DNA of 64,000 nucleotides from the NCBI GenBank assembly GCA_006384855.1, contig VCJN01000555.1, positions 124,001 to 188,000 of the forward strand. The letters run 5' to 3'. The position numbers and the translations under genes were made by a program. Of the stretch, positions 31,939-41,867 are shown in pieces. Under the pieces are notes generated by a model. It was not told where the DNA came from and did not search any database. It saw only the letters and a program-made list of their open reading frames with translations. Source of the stretch: Tetraselmis striata (taxonomy: Eukaryota > Chlorophyta > Chlorodendrophyceae > Chlorodendrales > Chlorodendraceae). Numbering within the stretch: the stretch's first letter is position 1; each line of letters opens with the position of its first letter.

Positions 31939-32019
31939 CACCTCGGAGGCAAGGGTGCGCTCGTCATGATACATCACCTGGCTCGCGAATGCTGCATGTA
32001 GCATTGGGCGGAGATGACC
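31939..32019. repeat. Truncated fifth unit at the right end of the array
   Basis: 81 bp of recombinase exon 4 follow unit 4 and stop abruptly after GGAGATGACCA. The next bases are a diverged copy of segment J. Confidence 0.85.
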
Positions 32020-32024
32020 AAAAT

Positions 32025-32360
32025 TCCTTGGCAGCCGAAGCCGAAAAATCGCAAGCCCAACGAAGCTTCAATGCAAGCTCGCGAATACCACTTTCATGCC
32101 GATTGGCTTATTCTGCCTTGATAGTAGTTCGGAGAGCACGCAAGCCTTCGTCGCCCTGTTCCGCGGAGCTATGTTCGCTTGCCGCGAGTCGGTGTTTGGC
32201 ATCGAGGTTGACACGCAAGCAATTTCTTCCGATTCTAAGGGGCGTTGTTTCCGCCATCCTAACCGCGGCGATTCTGTTTTCCGCCCTGCGGTTTTCGCCT
32301 TGCCTTGATTACCACTTGCCAGTGCGCATTTGCCATGCAGTTGATAAAAAAACACCCCAA
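32025..32360. repeat. Diverged outside copy of segment J (J')
   Basis: It matches 20097-20430 from CCTTGGCAGCCGAAGCCG to CACCCCAACACC with many substitutions and small indels, then continues into unique sequence (GCCACAGCGGG) where the array units instead switch to recombinase exon 4. It looks like the parental context of segment J. Confidence 0.75.
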
Positions 32361-32538
32361 CACCGCCACAGCGGGAATTTCGCCACACATGCCCGCCACC
32401 GTCTCTCGCCCACCGCTGCTGCCTCCAGCGACCCAAGGCCTAGTCGCCACACGTTTACACTTCAGGCGAGCGCCACTCGCCTGCGCGTCAGTGTGGTCGG
32501 CAAAGCGAAACAGTAGCTACCTTCGCTTGCAGGTTGGC

Positions 32539-35500
32539 TCAGAACACGGCGATGGCACCGGCGGCCTGCATCTCCTTGAGGCACGCGGCCTCCATGACGC
32601 CGTTGCCCGCGCTCGGGCTGTCCGCCAGGTTGGCAATGTCCAGGCTGTACGGCGGCTGCGCCGCGCTCGCCGGGCTTAGCCCAAACACGTCGACCTGTCC
32701 GCACACGTGCATCGCCAGAGCCAGCGCCGTGAACTCTGGCGACCACGCCGCCGCGACGCGCCCCGGTGGGCCCGGCGCCTTGTGGACCTGCCAGTAGTAC
32801 CTCGTGTACTGCTCAAACTGCAGCATAGCAGCAGCACAGGCGCACAGTATAGAAGCAGTTCAGACGAAGATCGGCACGTACTGTCCCACCTACGGGCGGC
32901 GGGCCTGTAGTACTTGGATACTGGAGGGGTTGAGTGCGTGCCGTGATGGGTCGCCTGTGATACACTGGACGTCCTTTTCTCGAATACTGAACTTGCATCA
33001 ACACCCCGATAGTAATTGCCAAAAACTGGACAGTTTTTGGCAATTACTATTGGATGACATGCCCATTGGATGACATCACAACTTACAACTGCGATGGAGT
33101 GGGAACAGCAGCTTATCACATGTAATACTTATGATGAATATGGGATGAATGCGCTGTGAATGATGTTTGGAATGTGATGAACATTTTGCCGCGAGCCGTG
33201 GATGAACTACGGCTACATCCTAAGCGTGTAGTGTAACACCTAATTGGGTTGCTTGGCGCTAGACTCAGCGCCATATACCCGAGTGGTATTATTCCAATTT
33301 AGTGATGCGCAGTGCATCATCTCCCGCTATTGTAAAGTGTTAATCGGGTTCGCGGATCCAAAAGAATAAAAGGAAAACAATAAAACCTTAACCTGTTCTG
33401 CAACAGGGAGACCGCCGGATCTATCTGTGCAGTTCTGTGGCCGTGCATTGTAATACATTTTTATATCAATGTATATTTCTCTTCTTCGCGAAGGGGTCAA
33501 AAACCCGAAACGTGGCTGCGGTGTATTGCGCAGACGGTGGCAGAGAATATGCTTCCAGATCAACAGCGAGGTGCAACCTCAAGCATATTCCTTCCTGGCC
33601 GCCCTGATTATATTATACTCTATGAGGAGGCTGAGCAGTGAGGATTGCATGTGCTAGAGAGCAATAAGCGACGCAGAAACAGCCGTGACAAAAAATACAG
33701 CAGTCCAAGAGAACCCGGAAGAGAACCCGGAAGAAAGCCAAGCCACCAATGGGGTGCACAGTCACAGGGAAGGACATAATACACACACACACACACGCAC
33801 ACACACACACATCCAAGCACAAGCACACACACACACACACCTAAGCACACACATACCTAAGCACACGCGCTCGCACGTGAACAAGCAAAACATTGGATGG
33901 CGCGGCTGGGCACACCTGAGGAGAGAGCTCCACGTACCTATCACATGGGCAGAGTCCGACATGGCATTAGTACGCAACATGTGACTATGCGGTGCTAATT
34001 CATGGGCAGAGGAGAGCTGGGGGGGGAAGGGGGGAAGGGGGGGTGTACGTGCACTTGGCGCCCGGCGACGCCCTCCGAAGCTCGCCGCCCCGAAAGCTGC
34101 GCACGTTGACGACGCACAGCTCCGCGCCGCCCCGTCCCGCGCCGCGTCCCTCCGAAAATCCCGCGGTCTCCGGGCTCTGACGCCGCACGGAGGTCCGCCG
34201 TCCGACGTCGGCTTCGTGCCGAATGGTGGGGTGGTCGCCCACACGGATGACGGCGGTGTGGTCGTCGATCACCGCGCCCAGCTGCCGCCCGCTCAGCGCG
34301 CTGCTGCCGCCCACCACCGCGCAGCGGCCCCAGTCGATCCCCCAGCGCGCGTCTGGCAGGTCGCTGTGCGCGACCGCCGGCTTGCTGGCCTGCCGCCGCC
34401 GTAGCGCCCCGGTGGCCTCCGGCCTGTAGGAGAGCGCGAGGTCCTTGCCCAGCTTATCCGCGGCGTGCAGCAGAATGTCGCGGCTCTGGCTGGCCATGCC
34501 CTTGAAGAAGCGCGAGACGGCCAGCTGGGGCGAGTAGGCGGGCGCGTAGAGGCCCTACATCGCATGCGCCGGCACGGCAAAAACACCATCAGCGACATCG
34601 CAATTCTAGGATGAGAGTTACGCATCATCGCCACGTAACTACACGCGAAAGTACACAATGACGTCACCCCTGGGATTTACGGGCGTAATTAAACCCGTAT
34701 TTATATATACAAAAAATTATGATACAACATGTATATAAGTTGTATCCCAATATTTTGTAATCCATGCGAGGTATATTAGTAGGCACCGCTCAGTAAACCG
34801 TGACTTTTAGTCGGGGAGGGGGGGTACGCAATTACATGGTACGTCACCCCTGGGATTTACGCGTAAGGCAGAACTCTCCTCCTAGCCGCAATTCATTTAT
34901 TTGGGACTGCCGCCGATATGGAGGCGCGGTTGTCCCGACCCGCCAGCTGGCGGACATATAATCGAGGAATCCGCGCGGATTTTACAGGGGTCGATTTTAC
35001 TCTCCATTGTTGTCATCATATGTTGACGTATCCTTACATAGTCGCTATTATACTACTTATTGTAATGTTTCCAACGTCACTACTAGTACTCGCGCAGACT
35101 CGCAAATAATCACTGAATCCAAAGTGATTGTAATAATATACTGAATACCTGTTCCCTAATGTACACCAGCCCACATAAGTTTTTTGCACAAAGAAATCCG
35201 CGTGTATCCCCGCCTTGACGCCCAAGGAATGGAGCTTTGCGGCCATGGGCCTTTGCATTCCACAGTACGCGATCCCTATACGCCGCCAAGGAGGCGGCCG
35301 TTGCTTCCGACTGCCGCAATTGCAAGACTACCCATATCTCCGCACTGACATTCTTGGCACAACGCTAAAAGTGTCTACAAACGGGCGGCGCATAGCGGAG
35401 CAACATGTTGGCTGTGCAGCACTGCAGCCACCAGATGCCACTTATGTGCGCACGCTACCGATGTCTGAAATGTAGGACACGAGAGTTCCGGCGCAGGGCA

Positions 35501-38500
35501 AGCATGCATGCTGTCCTGGCAATATTTAACGGTCTGTGCCGGGAAAGCCGGCGACGTGATGATGTGCCGCTCAAACTTTTAACGATCTTCCAATGTGCAA
35601 GATGAGCATCGTTTCATTGCGCCGCATGGTGACATATACAAAGCGCTGTTGATTCTACGGGTGCATGCTTATATCTCCCGCACCCCGGGCTGAGCACGGG
35701 CTCGTCTCCTCGTCACAAGCTCCGAAACCAGTTCGCAGGTTGAAGGATGTGGAACAACAGAGTTATGCGGGTGCATCGTCTCCCGTATGTGTAACATCCG
35801 ATACAGTGCCTCGCTGTAAAATGACATCAACAGACAGTAGTATTTGTTCATGACCGAGTGACATAGAGCAACGGCCAATCCTGCTACTGGGTGACTATAT
35901 CCAAGTGCAGGCAAATGCATTAATGGAGTGGACGGTAATGTGTACTCAGCTCGTCATAACTGTCCACGAGTACCGGCCTACAAGCAGCGAGTGGTGCCCA
36001 TGTAGTGATACAGTAGTACCCGAATAGTCGCCATACTATATATATATATATATATATATATGTATAAGTATATAATATATGTATGTACATATATGTACAT
36101 ATACATGTACTTCATATATCTAAACATATATACATATTAATATACATCTATAGATACATATATATATGAGTAAAAATATATAGTGATACACTAGTTAGTA
36201 ATCGTTACTAGTAACAGCAGTGCAAATATTGTGGTACCCAGCAGCGGTACGCAAAGACGGGAAAATGTATGTTCCGGTCACCCTACTCGTACACACCGAC
36301 AGCGCCAGGCGAAAAGCAGGCCTCCAGCCTCGCGCAGCTACTGTTGTGCCCTTCATGGGGGCAGGGAGCTCTCACCCGTGCCGCCGTGGTGTCGGCCGCG
36401 TGGCTCCCGTGAGGCGCGTCGAAGAGGTCCGCCAGCGGGATGCCTCCAACCGGGCGCAGGCACCAGCTCGGGAGGTCCTGGGACGGGGCGCAACCGCCCC
36501 CACCCCCCACCTGGGAGGTCCACGCCGTGTCGTCAGCGAGCAAGGGCGGCGCAGCACCGTACAGGTTGTGCACATGTATTTGCATCGGCATGGATGACCG
36601 GTTCAAGAAATGGGCAATGCACAATTGCTTGCTGGTGCGGCCAAACCCGTCGAGGATGGATGTTTATTAGGTTAATGGCAGATCAAAGCATTATCAATAA
36701 ACATCAACCCTCGTGCAATACCTCCGATGATACACACCTCGGATGTATTCATTAGAATGTAAATGAGCAGAGCAGACTTTATTGTATAGGGCCCTAATTG
36801 CTGTAGGGCGATGGCGGAGTGATGCATTCAATTTACAGAATGACGGCAAAGCTATAAATACTTGACAGCGCTGATAACAGTTAGCAAAACAATCATACTA
36901 ACAATACATATAAATACGGTATTCGCTTCTACTCATAAAATCTCGACGACACCCATTGCTATATCGGGCCAGCGATTCCGCAATAACGTCAGCAAGAGGG
37001 AACACACAACTTATCCCTAGAGACACAGATGTGGGCCTGTGGCACTCTGATGGAGGGTGCGAGGACTGAAGGGAGGGGGGGGGGGGGGGTACCTTGCCCG
37101 AGTAGAGCACCGGACACTTGCAGCGCCCCCAGACGCACACCTGCTGCCCGTGGCAGTCACGCGACTCGCGGCACTCCTTGCCGCCGCTGCCGGAGCGCGC
37201 AGCGACATAGTCCTGGCGGCCCGAGCCAGGGTGTCACCGGGTGTCAGGGCGGGATGCATGCGGCGCCGGGCGCCCCGCCGGATGTGGCAGCGCGCTGAGG
37301 GAGAGCGGGCATAATCAACATGGACTGTATGGACAGCGAGCATTTCAACTGGCTCTACCAGACAGATTGGCAGCAGTTCCTCTTATCTATGATTCGGTGG
37401 CCGTGCTGCGCAGTGTGGCTACTCCCAATATGAACCACCATTAAGCATTGCAGCGGCAATGAACGCAAGTCGCAATACTTAAGGTACTGAGACGGTAATA
37501 TAAATGGCCACTAGAGTATCCGACAAGAACCGTTCAGAATAAGTGCCGAAGAGCTGGGGCTCAGTTGGAAGTCTAGGCACTGACAATGACGTTGACATCA
37601 CGACTACATTAAGTGAACAGGGCTAGGGAGGAAGTCGAAGTGGCAATCCAAGCTGCTGCTGGTGGTAACGGGGACGGCGATGAGACCCAAAGCACCATGT
37701 GCGCCCTTGCGCCCTTGCACCATTAGACGGTTCAGTGGCAACGGCGGCGACGCACCCCCAAGGCGCTGCCGGGGGGCAGTCGCCGCCAAAAGGTGATGTT
37801 ATAGAGCGAGTCGGCGGCCACGTCGTAGAGGTGCACCCGCAGCTGCAGCTGCTCCGCCGGCGCGCCGCCGCCCCGCAGCGGCAGCGCGCTCCGCGGCAGC
37901 GCCACCTTCCGCCCGCGCAGCGTCACCTCCGCCGCGGGGCTCTCCGCCTCCGCCAGCATCTCCACGCTCGCGCAGTCCGCGTCGACATACACACTGCCAC
38001 ATGGACACGCCCGCTGTCAGCCGCTGGCGGCCGCCGCAGGTGGGTCATGGATAGGGGTCCGCGCCCGGGATCTCACCGCTGGGAGCCGCAGAGCAGCGGC
38101 CAGGCAACTGCACAGAACCGTCCGCCAGGCCGTAGAGAAATACACCAACATCACACGAATACTAATACCGGACAAGGGGGTACATACAGGTTGCCTGGAA
38201 TACGCTAGACTACGCGAACTCGTACCCACAGCCCTTGTTTATAACTCATTGGGGGCAGGGGGGGGGCTAATAGCCACCCAGCAGGCTGGCCGGTTTGGGC
38301 GGCACCTGTACGCAAAGACGCCCGGCCGGAAGGCGGGGCGCAGCTGCAGCCGGACGTCCTCCGTGACGCGGAAGCGCAGCTTACGCAGGCGGCTGCTGCG
38401 GGCGGAGCTCCGCAGCGCCTGGCCTCGGGGGCGCGCCCCGGCGGCCGCCAGGTGACTCCGCGGCAGCGCCTGTCCCCCCGCCCGCAAAGGATGGCGAACG

Positions 38501-40537
38501 CATGGCCTCAGACGGCGGTGCGCAGGCGGTGCCGGGGTGCCCCTCTCCACCCGCACATCAGCCCGGTTGTCCCGCACCGCCCTATAGCAGTACCAATGAG
38601 GAGGCACTGAGACCTAAACTTCGCTCGGTGCTAACAGACGGACGTCCGGTATCCTCTCATGTCTGCGTACCCGTATGCTCCGGCCATGTGCCATCACCAT
38701 GTACTGTTTCTGCGCCGATACTCGGGGACAGATATGGCGATGAGGAGACAAGTAGCGATCGCTTTCCGGGAAGGACGAGTCATGGCGATTACTCCGGATT
38801 ATGATTCGGCAACACCGCAAGACAGTAGCGGCTGCTGCCTGGCTGTGGCTATTCTTCTACGGGGAGGTATTGCATTGTGACCGACAATTGTGATTTCGGT
38901 ACTATTATGGTATACAATGGCCATTAGACAAATGCACCACCGAATATTCGCCCACAATTCCGGATTCAGTTGCGAGTCTACGCGAAAGCTGACGATGTCA
39001 TGGTTATGGCTACATGATATGAACGTCATGGGGAGGAAGTCAAAGTAGTAGTAGGCTGCTGATGGTGATGATGCCAGCAGAAGCGCCAGATATATGCCGC
39101 GCATCTAAGCGCAACCGCAGCTGGCACAGAGCGCCGCATGACAGCAACCACAAGGTGACGTATGCGCCGACGCGTTGCATGTGGGACGGCGGCCCGGCGC
39201 TCCTGGGTGCTCCTGGGCGCGCACCTGCAGGCTGGAGAGGCGCTGCGCGAAGGCCTCGTCGCTCTCGCCGGCCGTCTTGAACCAGCGGTCCTCGGAGGGC
39301 TGCCACTCCTCCCACCGCTCCACCGTCTGCACCTCCACCGGCGCCCCGCGGCGCTGCTGCCCTGCACGCTGCCGGCGCTCGTCCTGCCCCAGCACCTGCT
39401 GCGCCTGCTGCACCTGAACATCTCAGCGCCGCCGCCCCACGCAGGTTAGGTGACCGGTGGGGGCGACATCACGCGCCGACATACATGCGCACGCAGGTTG
39501 AAGGTGCCGGGGCAGGGGAGGGGGGGGGGGGGGGTGAGGGGGGGGGTGTGAGGGGGGGGTTGACCAATGGACATGCTGGAGATGACCCATCGTTCAGGGG
39601 GGGCGGGGGTTCACGCGGTCAATTGAAGGGGAGAGGAGGAGGAGGAGGCGGGCGTCCAACCTTGTCCGCCTGCTGCCTGAGGCGGCTGTGCGCCGCGGCG
39701 AGCCTCGTCTGCAGCGCCGCATCGCTGATGCCGGCACGCTGCAGCGCATCGCGCACCGATTCCTCTGCTCCCATAATCGGCGCACCGGGCAGCACAACAG
39801 GACGTCGGCACTCAGACCCCCCCCCCCCCCCCCTCCCTCCCTGTCGCGTGCATGTGTATGTACATTCCTGCAGCATATAATAGGTGAGGGCTTCGCAGTT
39901 AACCCAGTTCGGAGCCGGTGATGCCGTCAAACCACCTGCAGCTCCATGGAATCTCACTCTCTGTCCGCCTGCCTCTCTCTCTTTCTCTCCCCTCTCCCTC
40001 CCTCCCTCCCTCTCTCTGTCCAGCAGGATCGCGCGGGGGATGGGCGCGGCGTGTGGTGGTGCCGTCATTGCGGGCGGGGCTCACCGGTGCTGTGCGGGCG
40101 GCTGTGGGTGTCGGTGTGCACAACTGTCATCGTCCAAACTGCGTAGGCACAGGTGGCAGAGGACAGGATATAGTCAGGCCAAAGCTGAGAGAAGGGCCTC
40201 CGGAAACGCAACATTACTACGGGTACTATGGAGCAATTGTTTTCTGTTTGAATTCATATCAAGCTCCCATTTATATATCGTGCCATATCATTCCAAACAT
40301 CATCCCCGCCCAAACGAGTCGTTCCTTGGCGGCCTCCACCGGGACGATGCACCCGCCCTGTCGGCCACTGTCTGTTATGGCTACTTTACACGCACGTGGA
40401 GCTGCCCACAATGAGGAGTGATGGGAGTCGGCGGTGAAGGTGCCGAGTGAGTTGGTGCGGAAAGAGGGGATACCTAGCAGGGCCGCAACCACTGTCGACA
40501 GCGCCATCAGCAGCAGCGCCACTTGGCGCTTGTTCAT
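32539..40537 (-). CDS. GT29 sialyltransferase-like Golgi protein with an EGF-like exon
   Basis: Minus-strand exons: 40537-40385, 39810-39661, 39413-39225, 38469-38306, 37993-37756, 37212-37093, 36627-36376, 34554-34049, at least one unresolved exon, and 32817-32539 (stop). The first eight join in phase. The N-terminus is a type II anchor (KRQVALLLMALSTVVAALLG), then a charged helical stem, a beta-rich region, and an EGF-like piece (ECRESRDCHGQQVCVWGRCKC). The catalytic region has sialylmotif L (CAVVGGSSALSG..GAVIDDHTAVIRVGD..T..ADVGRRTS) and motif S (SPEFTALALAMHVCGQVDVFG). Such enzymes transfer sialic acid or a related sugar in the Golgi. The motif L Asn (usual GNSG and RxN) read Gly here and the motif VS His is absent (GNGVMEAACLKEM), so transferase activity is doubtful. 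The joint between the last two assigned exons is not solved. Confidence 0.68.
33009..33050. other. Perfect 20-bp inverted repeat with 2-nt loop
   Basis: ATAGTAATTGCCAAAAACTG, then GA, then its exact reverse complement. It is in the last intron of the GT29-like gene. A short direct repeat TTGGATGACAT follows twice. It could be a paired miniature-element end, a small hairpin RNA source, or an inverted micro-duplication. Confidence 0.85.
33781..33861. repeat. CA-rich microsatellite
   Basis: Interrupted (CA)n in an intron of the GT29-like gene. Confidence 0.85.
34661..34861. repeat. Pair of 21-bp direct repeats 180 bp apart
   Basis: ACGTCACCCCTGGGATTTAC plus G occurs at 34661-34681 and 34841-34861 in a GT29-gene intron. 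The AT-rich 159 bp between them hold no ORF. Possibly a small element with direct-repeat ends, or a segmental duplication. Confidence 0.6.
36036..36182. repeat. AT-rich microsatellite tract
   Basis: (AT)n then TATG/TACA-type variants, in a GT29-gene intron. Confidence 0.85.
37075..37089. repeat. Poly-G tract directly after a GT29-gene donor site
   Basis: 15 G on the plus strand, i.e. poly-C in the transcript, immediately after the AAG|GTACC donor of the EGF-like exon. Confidence 0.8.
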
Positions 40538-41867
40538 CCTGCTTCCCCCACGCTCCGCAGCTACTCGTTTGAACGTGGGCCGACAAACGTCGGCCAGTCG
40601 TCAGCTCCACTCAAGCTACCAGATATTGAAATGCCAGACAGTCGTTGCCAGGGCGGGGGGGGGGGGGCTTGCTGGGGCGGGGCGGCACGCCCAAATGAGA
40701 ACATCGCCTCCCCTGCTCGTCGTGGCGGGTAATAATTCTCCAACTACCTCGGGCATGCTGCTTGCGTGTGAAGCTCCGCCGCCCCGCGCCGGGCGGGCCG
40801 GTACGGCCGCCGCCGATCCGCGGCGAGATGGTATGGTACGGGTTGAGCACGCTGCCCGCACAGTTTATCATCATTATATTAATTGTCGGCTCGCGCGCGG
40901 TGAGCGGTACGAGTTACGGTAGAATATATGCCCTGTAGCGACCAATAAAAGTGAAAAGCAAAGTTCGCCCCGGGACATCGGCCGAAGTCGCCCCCGCCCC
41001 CAGCAGCACCTACCTCTTGCGCCAACTGCAGTCGGTCTGGCATAGCGCCCGTAGACCATTGCCTCATTCGACTATCCTGTACTCGCTGCGGCCAGATGTA
41101 TTTATATAGCTAGAGCAACTAACGGTACTGTAATACCAAATCGGCGCGCCCCGGCCCGGGATCGACGACGCTGCGCGCTGAAAAGCTGCCGCCGAGCTGC
41201 TGGCGCTGCCCGCCGCGCGGCGCCAGCACTAATCCTTACTAATCCTTATTTCTACTGGCAGAGGTACCGGTAGGTTGCTGTGTTGATTGTCTAATTCTGG
41301 GGAACTGCCCTTTTTGTAATTCACACCGGTACTGGTGGTACGCCGACGACGCCACCGCGTTGACCTGACTCGCCGGCCCTGCGTTTCCGTATACGAAACG
41401 CCTGCTGCCGCGCCCTCGCCCTGCCTGCTCGCAGGACGGTCGCTCGGTACTTGTCCCCGTCAGCTCCGCACGCTGCCACTACCGGCGAGACACTCCTAGC
41501 CGGCAAAACCGCAAAGCCGGCAAACCGCAAAGCCGGCAAAACCGCCACCGAGAGAAAGGACCGCAGGTGCAAGCCACGTTGCAGCGACTACTGCAGGCCA
41601 CGGGTACCGGTACCAACCAGTGCGTACTCATACACGCACCCAATTCCGAATGGCGACACTCGCAGCCACGGGCTGTCGCTTGTCGCGAGCTTACAGTCCC
41701 TTCCCCCTTTACCCTCCATCCCGCCCTCTCTCGCACTTCCCTTAACTCTTCTCTCCACTCGCTTCCAGTATGTTCCCTTGTGTCGTCTCCTGATTTCGGA
41801 GGTCCGCCCGCAGAGTGCTGGGGTGAGCCGGAGAGCCCCGGGCACCGCGCTCCGCTCCACCGCCACG
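40538..41867. promoter_or_regulatory. Shared upstream region of two divergent genes
   Basis: 1.33 kb between the start of the GT29-like gene (minus) and the coiled-coil gene (plus). It contains a poly-G run (about 40655), the second 52-bp module (41275-41326) and three 17-bp GCCGGCAAAACCGCAAA-type tandem repeats (about 41497-41550). Promoters for both genes should lie here, but I see no clear core element. Confidence 0.5.
41275..41326 (+). repeat. Dispersed 52-bp module, copy 2
   Basis: It differs from 9722-9773 by one base, though 31 kb away. It is preceded by a doubled CTAATCCTTA motif at 41230. Confidence 0.75.

Noticed and set aside
16587..32019. Treating the array as a CRISPR array or satellite without genes
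   Set aside because: Units are kilobases long, contain spliced genes and have no spacer pattern.
35110..35325. Extra exon of the GT29-like gene near 35.2 kb
   Set aside because: The exons at 36376 and 34554 already join in phase, and the candidate has no clear donor or sialylmotif.
39485..39880. Gly-rich plus-strand frames near 39.5 kb
   Set aside because: They are antisense to GT29-like exons and intronic poly-G tracts.
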